Positions 12,673 through 19,256 of a stretch of DNA of 33,219 bases are shown here, one piece after another. The DNA is from a virus: the IMG/VR virus record IMGVR_UViG_3300005529_000654, positions 1 to 33,219 of that record; one strand, written 5' to 3'. Made by a program: the position numbers and the translations under genes. A model generated the notes under the pieces. That model was not told where the DNA came from, searched no databases, and saw only the letters and a list, made by a program, of their open reading frames with translations. Positions within the stretch are counted from its first letter, which is position 1. Each line of letters starts with the position of its first letter.

Positions 12673-13338
12673 ATGCAGCCATCCAGAGTGAATGAGTTAG
12701 TCACGCAAGCCATTCGAGAAACGAGTGGACTTGTGACGCATCGCCCGTATCTGGGTATGTCGCAGATTGCGCGGTGCTCGCGTCAACTCTATTTCGATTT
12801 CGTGGAAGGGCGCGAGCATCAATCGGACCGTGCCCATCAAAATTGCAAGCGCGGTTACTTGATTGAAGGCGAGTTCAAGACCATGCTCGCGGCGATGGGC
12901 GTTATCCGAGTCGTCACCGGATTCCCAGCGCAAGACCATGAGACCGGTGCCCTGCTCTATGGCTGTGAACGGGAAATCATTGCGCCCTTTGATTCCCGTT
13001 TTCGCGGGCATACCGATGGGGAAACGGTGGACGGCGATCTCTTGGAAATCAAGAGCATGACCCAAGAGAAATTTGAGAAAGCATTACAGCTCAACCGCAT
13101 TGATGTCGCCCACTATTGGCAAGTGCAAGCCTACATGCGCTATGGCGAATACTCGACCGCGATTGTGGAATATGTATCGAGTGAGACGTTTGACCATCAC
13201 GCCTTTCGCATTGCGATCAATCCGCGCCTCGGTGCCGAGATGGAAGCCAAAGCGAAAGCGATTTTGGCAGCGATTGACACTCATAATGCGCCGCGCTGCG
13301 AGTGCGGCAAGTGTCAACGGAATGGGAGTCGCTCATGA
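12673..13338 (+). CDS. PD-(D/E)XK nuclease of the Cas4/RecB type
   Basis: 221 aa from ATG 12673, with AAGGGG upstream. The nuclease motif is GHTDGETVDGDLLEIKSM, where the D and the E-x-K of PD-(D/E)XK are visible, preceded by CEREIIAPFDSRFRG. A lone N-terminal Cys (QIARCSRQLYFDF) and a C-terminal cluster (RCECGKCQ) supply four cysteines placed as in Cas4 and AddB, where they hold a 4Fe-4S cluster. In phages such enzymes act as 5'-3' exonucleases in recombination or replication. There are no cas genes nearby. Its stop overlaps the next start (ATGA). Confidence 0.85.
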   Translation: MQPSRVNELVTQAIRETSGLVTHRPYLGMSQIARCSRQLYFDFVEGREHQSDRAHQNCKRGYLIEGEFKTMLAAMGVIRVVTGFPAQDHETGALLYGCEREIIAPFDSRFRGHTDGETVDGDLLEIKSMTQEKFEKALQLNRIDVAHYWQVQAYMRYGEYSTAIVEYVSSETFDHHAFRIAINPRLGAEMEAKAKAILAAIDTHNAPRCECGKCQRNGSRS

Positions 13339-14111
13339 GTGCAGAACAACGAATTCATTTTGATTCGCTCACCGAGAGCGAAAAGATTAGGTTGGCGGAG
13401 GGCATCCTACGCTATCTCAAAGAAGATGTGCCGCTAATCAAGGAATTGCAAGCAATGAGCAACGCAGAACTCGCCGATCTCTTGCTCAATCGCGTTTGGG
13501 CATACATTCCCGTGACCAATCCGCTCTCCTATCTGTTGGATGAAGTGATGGAGCGCCTGGACCCCGACAGCCGCGAAGAGTCGCTTGGCGAAGCCAACCA
13601 AGGAGTCGCGGAAAAACCGATTACCGATTTGGAATCGCTGATGTCAAAGTTCGCCGCCGCCTTGCTCGAAAAAGCGAAGGCAGCCGAAACCAAATACGGA
13701 TACTTACCCAATTCCTGGATGAACGATGATTGGGCGGATATGTTGCCGATGCGCTTGATGGAACATATTGCGAAGGGCGACCCGCGCGACGTAGCGATTT
13801 TCTGTGCCTTCGCATGGTATCACGGCTGGAGTGTGGCGAGCGATGCGACGTACGCGCAGCAGATTGTATCGTTCGAAGGACAACTCGCCGCCGCCAAACA
13901 ACGCGCCCAGCAGGCGGAGAAACTTCTCGCGGAAATCGCACCGCAATTCCTCAAGGGCTTTTTGTATCAGCCCCATATTATGGGAATGGACGATTGGGCG
14001 ATGAAGGCACGTGAGCAGCAGGACAAGGTGAAGGAAGAGTTTGACAGCGCAAAGGAAAAGGCACGGGCTTACCTAGACACGCTTGCGGAGGCGCGCGGGG
14101 AGGGTCAATGA
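13335..14111 (+). CDS. Hypothetical phage protein with C-terminal coiled coil
   Basis: 258 aa from ATG 13335, overlapping the previous stop by 4 nt and preceded by GGGAG. The protein is acidic and mainly helical. The segment YAQQIVSFEGQLAAAKQRAQQAEKLLAEI and the tail KVKEEFDSAKEKARAYLDTLAEARG form likely coiled coils; the middle (YLPNSWMNDDWADMLPMRLM) is Trp/Met-rich. No family is recognised. Its place between a nuclease and the Gp37/Gp68 gene suggests a replication or accessory role, not proven. Confidence 0.7.
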   Translation: MSAEQRIHFDSLTESEKIRLAEGILRYLKEDVPLIKELQAMSNAELADLLLNRVWAYIPVTNPLSYLLDEVMERLDPDSREESLGEANQGVAEKPITDLESLMSKFAAALLEKAKAAETKYGYLPNSWMNDDWADMLPMRLMEHIAKGDPRDVAIFCAFAWYHGWSVASDATYAQQIVSFEGQLAAAKQRAQQAEKLLAEIAPQFLKGFLYQPHIMGMDDWAMKAREQQDKVKEEFDSAKEKARAYLDTLAEARGEGQ

Positions 14112-14191
14112 GTAATTCCACCAACGAGGAATGGACCGCCGGGAGCATCCTGATTGACTTTCGAGCGCTTCGCGAGGAGTCGAATGGATAA
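14108..14191 (+). CDS. 27-aa microprotein overlapping both neighbours
   Basis: ATG 14108 overlaps the preceding stop (ATGA) and has GGAGGG 4 nt upstream. The product MSNSTNEEWTAGSILIDFRA... ends at 14191 after overlapping the next gene's ATG (14184) by 8 nt. The ribosome site of the next gene (GAGGAG, 14174-14179) lies inside it. Good ribosome site and double coupling argue that it is translated. Function unknown; it may serve mainly to couple translation. Confidence 0.6.
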   Translation: MSNSTNEEWTAGSILIDFRALREESNG

Positions 14192-15044
14192 ATCAAAAAT
14201 CTCTTGGACGGATGCGACGTGGAATTTCATCGTTGGCTGCTCGCGGGTGAGTCCCGGCTGTGAGCATTGCTATGCGGAACGGCTTGCCCTGCGCTATGGA
14301 TGGAGTACAAAGCCGTGGAGCGCGCAGAACGCCAAAGAGAATGTCATCATCAAAGAAAACAAACTGGAATTGCCGCTCAAGTGGAAAGAGCCGCGCCGCA
14401 TTTTCGTCAACTCGCTGTCGGATTTGTTTCACGAACAAGTGCCCGACGTAATCATTGACCGCGCGTTCGCAGTCATGGCGCTGTGTCCGCAGCACACGTT
14501 TCAAATCTTGACGAAACGACCGATGCGGATGCTGGAGTATTTTTCTGCTGGAGATGATCTGTGGGGGGAGCGGTGGGTTGAACCACAGATGGAACTTGTG
14601 GGCGAGTGTGAACCGACCGTATTTCCGTTGCGGAATGTGTGGCTGGGCGTCAGCGTCGAAGACCAACGCCGCGCCGATGAGCGGATTCCCCTGCTCTTGC
14701 AAACACCTGCGGCGGTTCGCTTTCTCTCGTGTGAGCCGCTTTTGGGCGAGATTGATTTGCTGTATCAACGTGACTACTTACAAGAGCGTGAACACGGCTA
14801 TTACGACGAAGACACAGGCGACCCGAAATACTATTGGGAACAAGATATTCATTGGGTCATCGTCGGCGGCGAGTCGGGTCCGAACTTTCGACCCATGAAT
14901 CTCGATTGGGCGCGCAGCATCCGCGATCAGTGTGTCGCGGCAGACGTTCCGTTCTTTTTCAAGCAGCAGTCCGGTATTCGCTCGGAAATGAATCCCACGC
15001 TCGATGGCGTGGAATGGCATCAATATCCAAAGGAGGATGAATGA
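14184..15044 (+). CDS. Phage Gp37/Gp68 family protein (DUF5131), radical-SAM-like
   Basis: 286 aa from ATG 14184, with GAGGAG 4 nt upstream. Family hallmarks: SKISWTDATWNFIVGCSRVS, the Cys cluster GCSRVSPGCEHCYAE (C-x6-C-x2-C), RIFVNSLSDLFHE, FQILTKRP, VWLGVSVEDQ, RFLSCEPLLGEI, HWVIVGGESGP and PFFFKQ. The C-x2-C arrangement and fold prediction of this family suggest an iron-sulfur radical-SAM-like enzyme; its substrate is not known. The family is widespread in phages and mobile elements. The ATG overlaps the 27-aa gene, and its stop overlaps the next start (ATGA). Confidence 0.93.
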   Translation: MDKSKISWTDATWNFIVGCSRVSPGCEHCYAERLALRYGWSTKPWSAQNAKENVIIKENKLELPLKWKEPRRIFVNSLSDLFHEQVPDVIIDRAFAVMALCPQHTFQILTKRPMRMLEYFSAGDDLWGERWVEPQMELVGECEPTVFPLRNVWLGVSVEDQRRADERIPLLLQTPAAVRFLSCEPLLGEIDLLYQRDYLQEREHGYYDEDTGDPKYYWEQDIHWVIVGGESGPNFRPMNLDWARSIRDQCVAADVPFFFKQQSGIRSEMNPTLDGVEWHQYPKEDE

Positions 15045-15802
15045 ACGATCATATGAGTCGCAACGAAAAAGCGTTGCATTACTTGCTCGTCGGCGCTGCC
15101 TATGTCGTTTACTGTCTGGCAGTCGCCTATGGTGATCTCATGTTTTTGCAGGTTGTCAGTGTGATGTTCTCTAACGATCCCCTGCTCCACACGCTCGCGT
15201 TTGGCGGTGCGATTATGACCGCCGCGAGCGCGATCCTGTTACCGCTGGCAAAGATTCGCTGGCTGATGCCGGGCAATCAAATGATCGCGGGCTGGCTCTT
15301 TTGGCTGGTGGAAGTCAGCTTGCTCGCCGCCAATGCAGTCCTCGCCTACTCGCTGGCTAACAATCTCTCCAATGAACTGACCGCCGATTGGCGTCCGTTC
15401 TCGCCCGCAACCCCCATGATTGCGGTCATCGGCTGGGGCGTTTTGTTCATGCTGGACCCGCGCAATCAGATGCGGCACGCTATCTTTGAGGGATTCGCCG
15501 ACCAAGTCACCCACTATTCCAAACGGATGCGCGAGGTTAACGCCAGCGGCGAAGTTCAGGATATTATTGATGCGCGCGCCAAGTATTGGGCGAAGGTAAT
15601 GGCGGACGAATCCATTCCGCGCATGATGGGCATTCCCGAAGATGTGATTCGACGCCACGCGCTACCTGCCGTCGAACCGACATCGCCCCCAAATGAGAAT
15701 TCTTCACCGCGCGGTGAAAATCTGCTAGAACCCCGAAAGTTCGTTCCGCCGTTCACAATCGAGGCAGCCCCAGGCCGCAACGGCGACAGCCCAAAAGCCT
15801 GA
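15041..15802 (+). CDS. Membrane protein, four predicted transmembrane helices
   Basis: 253 aa; ATG overlaps the previous stop, with AAGGAGG upstream. Hydrophobic segments are visible at about 14-36 (LLVGAAYVVYCLAVAY), 45-70, 80-105 (GWLFWLVEVSLLAANAVLAY) and 124-140 (MIAVIGWGVLFML). A soluble C-terminal tail of about 110 residues ends in a Pro/Asn-rich region. Topology resembles conjugation or phage accessory membrane proteins, but no family is recognised. It might anchor a complex at the membrane. Confidence 0.75.
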   Translation: MNDHMSRNEKALHYLLVGAAYVVYCLAVAYGDLMFLQVVSVMFSNDPLLHTLAFGGAIMTAASAILLPLAKIRWLMPGNQMIAGWLFWLVEVSLLAANAVLAYSLANNLSNELTADWRPFSPATPMIAVIGWGVLFMLDPRNQMRHAIFEGFADQVTHYSKRMREVNASGEVQDIIDARAKYWAKVMADESIPRMMGIPEDVIRRHALPAVEPTSPPNENSSPRGENLLEPRKFVPPFTIEAAPGRNGDSPKA

Positions 15803-15810
15803 CGCCCTCG

Positions 15811-16368
15811 GTGGGGCAGGTCGCACGTACGCTCTCCACGAACGAACTGGACGCGCGGGAGATGAAAACGGGAGAGCGTGCGTGCGAGGAGCGCATTGAG
15901 GGCGAATCCGAAACGCTCCCGCTGGTGCAGCGCGCAAATAACGACGCGCAGGATATAATAGCGTCGGTCAGCACCGGAGCCGAACCCATCGATGCGTCCC
16001 CCACGCATGGGGGACGAAATTTTGACATGGGGGACGACGTGGGGGACATGGACGATTTCGGCATTTTCGACCCCCACGCGGACAATCTTCGCGCGCTGGC
16101 AAAAGGAGGACGCATTGAACACAAGCCCTATTCCAATAAAGACGGATCAAAGCGGTGGTATTGGGTCTTCCGATGGGAAGCTCGATACCGCGACGATTGC
16201 CGATACCGCCCAACCGAATACATTGGGAAATCCGTCACGAACGGATGGAACAGCAGACGCCGATGGGCCGAAGACGGAATCCGTCCACCATGCCCCAAGC
16301 ACGAGCGCGCCGAGCACCGCGAGTGGCAAGCGGCTCGCGAGCCTGTCCGGTCTGTTGAAAGCGGATAA
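15811..16368 (+). CDS. Hypothetical phage protein with Trp/Tyr-rich C-terminal domain
   Basis: Up to 185 aa if started at GTG 15811, which has no ribosome site; ATGs at 15862 and 16027 are alternatives, so the N-terminus is uncertain. The C-terminal part (KPYSNKDGSKRWYWVFRWEA, YRPTEYIGKS) resembles short YWYFRY...YIGK domains of phage and plasmid DNA-associated proteins and ends HREWQAAREP. The N-terminal part contains DNA-level repeats of ATGGGGGAC. From 16115 on it overlaps, in another frame, a second gene with a better ribosome site. Function unknown. Confidence 0.55.
   Translation: MGQVARTLSTNELDAREMKTGERACEERIEGESETLPLVQRANNDAQDIIASVSTGAEPIDASPTHGGRNFDMGDDVGDMDDFGIFDPHADNLRALAKGGRIEHKPYSNKDGSKRWYWVFRWEARYRDDCRYRPTEYIGKSVTNGWNSRRRWAEDGIRPPCPKHERAEHREWQAAREPVRSVESG
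15997..16077 (+). repeat. Clustered TGGGGGAC repeats inside a coding region
   Basis: ATGGGGGACGA occurs at 16007-16017 and 16027-16037, 20 bp apart, and GTGGGGGACATGGACGA at 16039-16055. Reverse copies are GTCCCCCAC (15997-16005) and CCCCCAC (16071-16077). The first two copies fall in different reading frames of the surrounding gene, so the repeat is conserved as DNA rather than as protein. It may be a protein-binding site cluster. Confidence 0.55.
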
Positions 16369-16555
16369 TGTGGACGGCATTCTCTATCTTGGCGATTATG
16401 AGAGTGTCCGTATTGAGGTCACGTTTCAAAACGGCGCTAAGGATTCAAAGGTGATTGCGGTCGGCGAGCAGCGCGATGCTGCACTTGCCTTGCTCTTGTT
16501 GAATGACAACCCGTTAGCTGCGCGCAATTCCTTTTTCGAGGTCAGCGCCAAATGA
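16115..16555 (+). CDS. Overlapping gene with Ser/Thr-rich linker and C-terminal domain
   Basis: 146 aa if it starts at TTG 16115, which has a perfect AAGGAGG 5 nt upstream. Residues 1-82 are a disordered-looking Ser/Thr/Ala/Asp/Pro segment overlapping the previous gene in another frame. Residues 83-146 (NVDGILYLGDYESVRIEV, DSKVIAVGEQRDAALALLLL, ARNSFFEVSAK) look like a folded alpha/beta domain. A GTG at 16370, directly after the other gene's stop, would give only the folded part. The low-complexity overlap is typical of overprinted sequence. No family recognised. Confidence 0.55.
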   Translation: MNTSPIPIKTDQSGGIGSSDGKLDTATIADTAQPNTLGNPSRTDGTADADGPKTESVHHAPSTSAPSTASGKRLASLSGLLKADNVDGILYLGDYESVRIEVTFQNGAKDSKVIAVGEQRDAALALLLLNDNPLAARNSFFEVSAK

Positions 16556-16572
16556 AATGTAATTCAAACCTC

Positions 16573-16601
16573 TTGACCGCGCGCGCGGGCAGTGCTATAC
16601 T
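16573..16601 (+). promoter_or_regulatory. Sigma-70 promoter for the 77-aa gene
   Basis: TTGACC (16573-16578) and TATACT (16596-16601) are separated by 17 nt of GC-rich sequence. Transcription should start near 16608, only about 16 nt before ATG 16624. Confidence 0.75.
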
Positions 16602-16623
16602 CTCTGCGTCCTGATTGGTGGAC

Positions 16624-16857
16624 ATGGCTCTAGCCGACAACGCAACCCCTCCTCAACCGACCAAGCAAGTTTCCCTGGCGACCAAAATTTACGATGAGGA
16701 ATGGTCGCTCGTTAATTTCATGCGTTTCACGCGCAGTCAACTTGCCAAAGGCGAAGCGGCAGTCATTCAGGTCATTATTCGCGAAGACACCAAAGACCTT
16801 CAAATTTTATTATCCGAGCAAGCGCTCAAGCACATTGTCTTTGTGGCGGTATCCTAA
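16624..16857 (+). CDS. Hypothetical small protein, separately promoted
   Basis: 77 aa from ATG 16624, with GGTGG 2 nt upstream. N-terminus Thr/Pro/Gln-rich, then TKIYDEEWSLVNFMRFTRSQ, and two probable beta-strands (AVIQVIIRED, HIVFVAV). No family is recognised. It has its own near-consensus promoter and a strong terminator about 60 nt after its stop, so it forms an isolated transcription unit inside the phage genome, as morons or small regulators do. Confidence 0.65.
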   Translation: MALADNATPPQPTKQVSLATKIYDEEWSLVNFMRFTRSQLAKGEAAVIQVIIREDTKDLQILLSEQALKHIVFVAVS

Positions 16858-16917
16858 AGTCGAATAGACTTCCCGCACAACACGACGTGTGTAATCGCTA
16901 GAGATCAGAAAGACTCT

Positions 16918-16966
16918 AGGCGGCAGTTCTACCCGAACCGGGTAGGGTTGCCGCCTTTTTTATTTT
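16918..16966 (+). terminator. Rho-independent terminator
   Basis: AGGCGGCA (16918-16925) pairs with TGCCGCCT (16949-16956), with a further inner stem CTACCC/GGGTAG around the loop GAACC, and is followed by TTTTTTATTTTCTTTTC. It ends the 77-aa gene transcript and lies just before the gene at 16990. Confidence 0.9.
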
Positions 16967-16989
16967 CTTTTCTTGCCGAGGTCAATGCT

Positions 16990-17361
16990 TTGGATCCAAC
17001 GTTGGTTACAGCCATTACCGGGGGTGCCGTTGCCGTGATCACTGCCATCCTCACTATTCCACCCGCCATCTCTGCGTATCGTACGGCAAAACTCGCCGCG
17101 AAAAGAGACGAGGTTCAACTACTGCGCGATGAAGTCATGCGCTTGCAGGGTAGGGTTGAGCAATTGTCCAGAGCCAATGAACGCCTCGAACACGAGAACA
17201 CGCTACTCCACATCAAGATTGTTTACCTCGAATCGGAAAACCAATGGCTGCGCGATCAGCTCCGCATGAATGGCATTGCCATTCCCCGTTTGCCCGATGC
17301 GCTCCGCGCCGCGGACCTCCAAACCCGGGATGAGACGACCGCAGCAGAAGGAGCCAGTTAA
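16990..17361 (+). CDS. Small membrane-anchored coiled-coil protein
   Basis: 123 aa from TTG 16990, with GAGGT 7 nt upstream; earlier in-frame codons fall in the terminator. One transmembrane helix (ITGGAVAVITAILTIPPAI) near the N-terminus is followed by a charged heptad-rich helix (LLRDEVMRLQGRVEQLSRANERL...) and a polar tail. The layout resembles small phage envelope proteins such as spanin-like or lysis accessory proteins, but no signature proves it. The gene starts the small-protein cluster 16990-19256. Confidence 0.7.
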   Translation: MDPTLVTAITGGAVAVITAILTIPPAISAYRTAKLAAKRDEVQLLRDEVMRLQGRVEQLSRANERLEHENTLLHIKIVYLESENQWLRDQLRMNGIAIPRLPDALRAADLQTRDETTAAEGAS

Positions 17362-17363
17362 AT

Positions 17364-17720
17364 ATGCGACGCGCCCAATCCTTTCCTTGTCCTTGGTGTT
17401 CGCACACCAGCGAGACGCGCAAAAAGGCGCAAGACCACGACACAACGCATTTGAAAGCCATCGGCAAGCGCTACGTGATGAAGAATAAACAGGGCTTTCA
17501 GTACACGTGGAAAGCAAACGGTCGCCTGAAGAAAACGCCCTCGAAAAATCTTTCGTTTGAAGAGCGCGTCCAGCGCGTCTTTCCCAATGCTATTGTATTT
17601 CGCGGCATCACGCCCAATCTTGACCCCGGCGGGCGCGGCATTGGCTTTGAAATTTCACAACCAACCACCCTCGCGGACGGTGATCCATACGATGCGGTCT
17701 TCGTTCCGGGTGAGGGATAA
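17364..17720 (+). CDS. C2H2-zinc-finger-like phage protein
   Basis: 118 aa; ATG 2 nt after the previous stop, with AAGGAG upstream. Residues 9-29 (CPWCSHTSETRKKAQDHDTTH) have C-x2-C and H-x3-H spacing of a classical zinc finger. The rest (FQYTWKANGRLKKTPSKNL, GITPNLDPGGRGIGFEI) is a small mixed domain. It could bind DNA or protein. Function unknown. Confidence 0.65.
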   Translation: MRRAQSFPCPWCSHTSETRKKAQDHDTTHLKAIGKRYVMKNKQGFQYTWKANGRLKKTPSKNLSFEERVQRVFPNAIVFRGITPNLDPGGRGIGFEISQPTTLADGDPYDAVFVPGEG

Positions 17721-17728
17721 GATTTTAT

Positions 17729-17747
17729 CGTTTGGCTTTGCCAAACG
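17729..17747 (+). promoter_or_regulatory. Stem-loop directly before a ribosome binding site
   Basis: CGTTTGGC-TTT-GCCAAACG is a perfect 8-bp hairpin, immediately followed by AGGAGG (17748-17753) for the gene at 17759. A similar GCCGC-AAT-GCGGC hairpin (9334-9346) abuts AGAGGAGG of the gene at 9359. Such stems may keep the ribosome site exposed or protect the mRNA end. Confidence 0.5.
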
Positions 17748-17758
17748 AGGAGGATTTT

Positions 17759-18241
17759 ATGAAGGGTCTTTCACGCTTGCTCATGTTCGTCTTGATCGGA
17801 GTCATTGCTGGGTTTCTCACACCCTGGGTGACGTATGCGGCAGGACCGGCCGTGCAGACCGCGCCGATTGAAGGCTCGATTTTTCCCGCGCTCCTACAAG
17901 TCGCCATGATTGTGCTCGTGGCCGAAGGGATTAAATCGCTCTCCGCCGCATTTGGCTGGAAGAATCCTGACGGCACACCCAAACTCTCTGACCGCGCGGC
18001 AGCCCTCGCCTACATCATCGTCGGCATTGGCATCTATGGAATTCAAACATTTCTTTTGCCCGCGCTGCCGCCCAATGTGGCTGACGCGCTGACGCAATTT
18101 CTCGCGTCAGCGGCGGTCATCATCGGTGGGAGCGGCCTGTTCTCGATGACCAGCGCACTGCGTGTGCCAACCTTGCTCGTACGGGCAGATGCGCTCAAGC
18201 CGCTCAACCGCACTGGATATGTTCGAGAAAAGCGACTCTAA
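17759..18241 (+). CDS. Membrane protein, holin-like by size and position
   Basis: 160 aa from ATG 17759, with AGGAGG 5 nt upstream. Hydrophobic stretches: 4-25 (LLMFVLIGVIAGFLTPWV), 42-62 (ALLQVAMIVLVAEGI), 83-105 (AALAYIIVGIGIYGIQTFLL), 115-135 (FLASAAVIIGGSGLFSM). With three to four helices, short loops and a basic tail it resembles phage holins, but no holin signature is certain and no endolysin is adjacent. It sits in a cluster of small membrane genes. Confidence 0.65.
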   Translation: MKGLSRLLMFVLIGVIAGFLTPWVTYAAGPAVQTAPIEGSIFPALLQVAMIVLVAEGIKSLSAAFGWKNPDGTPKLSDRAAALAYIIVGIGIYGIQTFLLPALPPNVADALTQFLASAAVIIGGSGLFSMTSALRVPTLLVRADALKPLNRTGYVREKRL

Positions 18242-18362
18242 GCTGCTCGACGCGCTATGGTTTTTCGCCGTCTGCATCTGTCTCGTATGCGCCTTTCTCG
18301 GCGGCATTGATCGCAGCGATTTAATGCCGCAGTGTGTCGGGTGCATCGTAAGAGTCAAATGA
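18219..18362 (+). CDS. Small single-span membrane protein, 47 aa
   Basis: ATG 18219 overlaps the end of the previous gene by 23 nt. The sequence MFEKSDSKLLDALWFFAVCI continues with LVCAFLGG, a clear transmembrane helix, and ends in a Cys pair region (MPQCVGCIVRVK). Its stop overlaps the next ATG (ATGA). The ribosome site is weak, but the coupling on both sides supports it. Function unknown. Confidence 0.5.
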   Translation: MFEKSDSKLLDALWFFAVCICLVCAFLGGIDRSDLMPQCVGCIVRVK

Positions 18363-18493
18363 AATTCATCTTGCGCTGGCTGTTTGGTTTGCTCGAAGTC
18401 CTTGCCGAATGTGGACAGGAGTTAGAGACCACAGAAAGCATGGGCGTCATGCGCGCCAAACTCATGGAGGAGTATGACCGACCCAAGAATTGA
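18359..18493 (+). CDS. Small phage protein, 44 aa
   Basis: ATG 18359 overlaps the previous stop as ATGA. It begins MKFILRWLFGLLEVLAECGQ, an amphipathic helix, followed by a polar Glu/Met-rich tail, and overlaps the next gene's start (18474) by 20 nt; the next ribosome site GGAGGAG lies inside it. Related small proteins occur in phage structural or lysis clusters, but I cannot name a family. Confidence 0.55.
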   Translation: MKFILRWLFGLLEVLAECGQELETTESMGVMRAKLMEEYDRPKN

Positions 18494-18998
18494 CCTACGC
18501 GCTGCTGATCTCGGCATCAGCATCACCGAAACGCCGAATGCCAAGTTCCGCATCGTCAAGGTGGACTATCAAGATGAAGTGCAGGCGAAAGGGCAGCATA
18601 CGATTTGGTTCACCGTGCTCAATGAGCAAGGGAAACCCCTCGTCGGTCAACAAGTGTGGCAAGACTGGATCGGTCGCAATCCCGCCGAAGACCCGCCCGC
18701 GAAAGCGCACACCAACCTGGAGGGGCGCTGTGACATTCCGATGTTCCATATCTTGCATCTGGACAAGAAAGACGGTCCGTATTTTGCCTTTGCGGGACGC
18801 TCGGATGGGTCGAATAGCGATCATGTCAACGGGATGGGCTTGCCGGAAAACCATCACGTGAATTTCCTGCTGACCTTTCAACGCGTCGCGCAATCACCGC
18901 CACCGCCGCCTACCAAGTCAGCGCATCTTTCCATCAGTGTGGATGGCGCAGCGCCTGAGGTCGGTTCGAAGGTGGTCATCGAGGTCATGAACGAATGA
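18474..18998 (+). CDS. Predicted beta-sandwich (Ig/transthyretin-like) protein
   Basis: 174 aa; GGAGGAG directly upstream of ATG. The segment HTIWFTVLNEQGKPLVGQQV followed by TNLEGRCDIPMFH is the pattern of Ig-like or prealbumin-like beta-sandwich domains, and GLPENHHVNFLLTFQRV matches an ending I associate with Chloroflexota extracellular and lysozyme-linked domains. A Pro-rich linker (PPPPPT) precedes a short second strand pair. It may be a virion surface or host-wall-binding protein, or an accessory to a cell-wall hydrolase; no catalytic residues are seen. Confidence 0.7.
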   Translation: MTDPRIDLRAADLGISITETPNAKFRIVKVDYQDEVQAKGQHTIWFTVLNEQGKPLVGQQVWQDWIGRNPAEDPPAKAHTNLEGRCDIPMFHILHLDKKDGPYFAFAGRSDGSNSDHVNGMGLPENHHVNFLLTFQRVAQSPPPPPTKSAHLSISVDGAAPEVGSKVVIEVMNE

Positions 18999-19120
18999 GC
19001 GCACAACCAACGCGGAATCTCGTCATCTTCGGCGCGGGTGTTGTGTGCGGCGTCATAATGTGCTTTTTGGGGAGTGCCCTCGTGACGATCTGCGAGCTCC
19101 AGACTTGCTGTTTTTGCTAG
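18995..19120 (+). CDS. Small Cys-rich membrane protein, 41 aa
   Basis: ATG 18995 overlaps the previous stop (ATGA). It begins MSAQPTRNLVIFGAGVVCGV and has one transmembrane helix running through IMCFLGSALV, then a Cys-rich end (TICELQTCCFC). Six cysteines in 41 residues and the overlap argue for a real gene; function unknown. Confidence 0.5.
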   Translation: MSAQPTRNLVIFGAGVVCGVIMCFLGSALVTICELQTCCFC

Positions 19121-19139
19121 CACGGGTGAATCGGAAGTT

Positions 19140-19256
19140 ATGACCGTTGTCATCATTCTCATTCTGGGCGCGGCGGTGCTCCTCGTGCTTTCGGAAGGCG
19201 ATGAGGGAAAAGAGGCACTACGCGATTTATGGCAAAAAGTTATTCGCGACGAGTGA
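19140..19256 (+). CDS. Small membrane-anchored protein, 38 aa
   Basis: ATG 19140 has GGAAG just upstream. The sequence starts MTVVIILILGAAVLLVLSEG, one transmembrane helix, followed by a charged tail (DEGKEALRDLWQKVIRDE). It overlaps the ParB-methyltransferase start (19229) by 28 nt. The pattern TM plus charged tail is common for phage lysis-cassette and superinfection proteins; no evidence decides. Confidence 0.5.
   Translation: MTVVIILILGAAVLLVLSEGDEGKEALRDLWQKVIRDE

Noticed and set aside
12673-13338. Cas4-like nuclease as sign of a CRISPR-Cas locus
   Set aside because: No other cas gene or repeat array is present; phages commonly carry such nucleases for recombination.
18162-18218. N-terminal extension of the 47-aa membrane protein
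   Set aside because: It overlaps the upstream membrane gene in another frame and adds no domain; ATG 18219 gives a sensible membrane protein.
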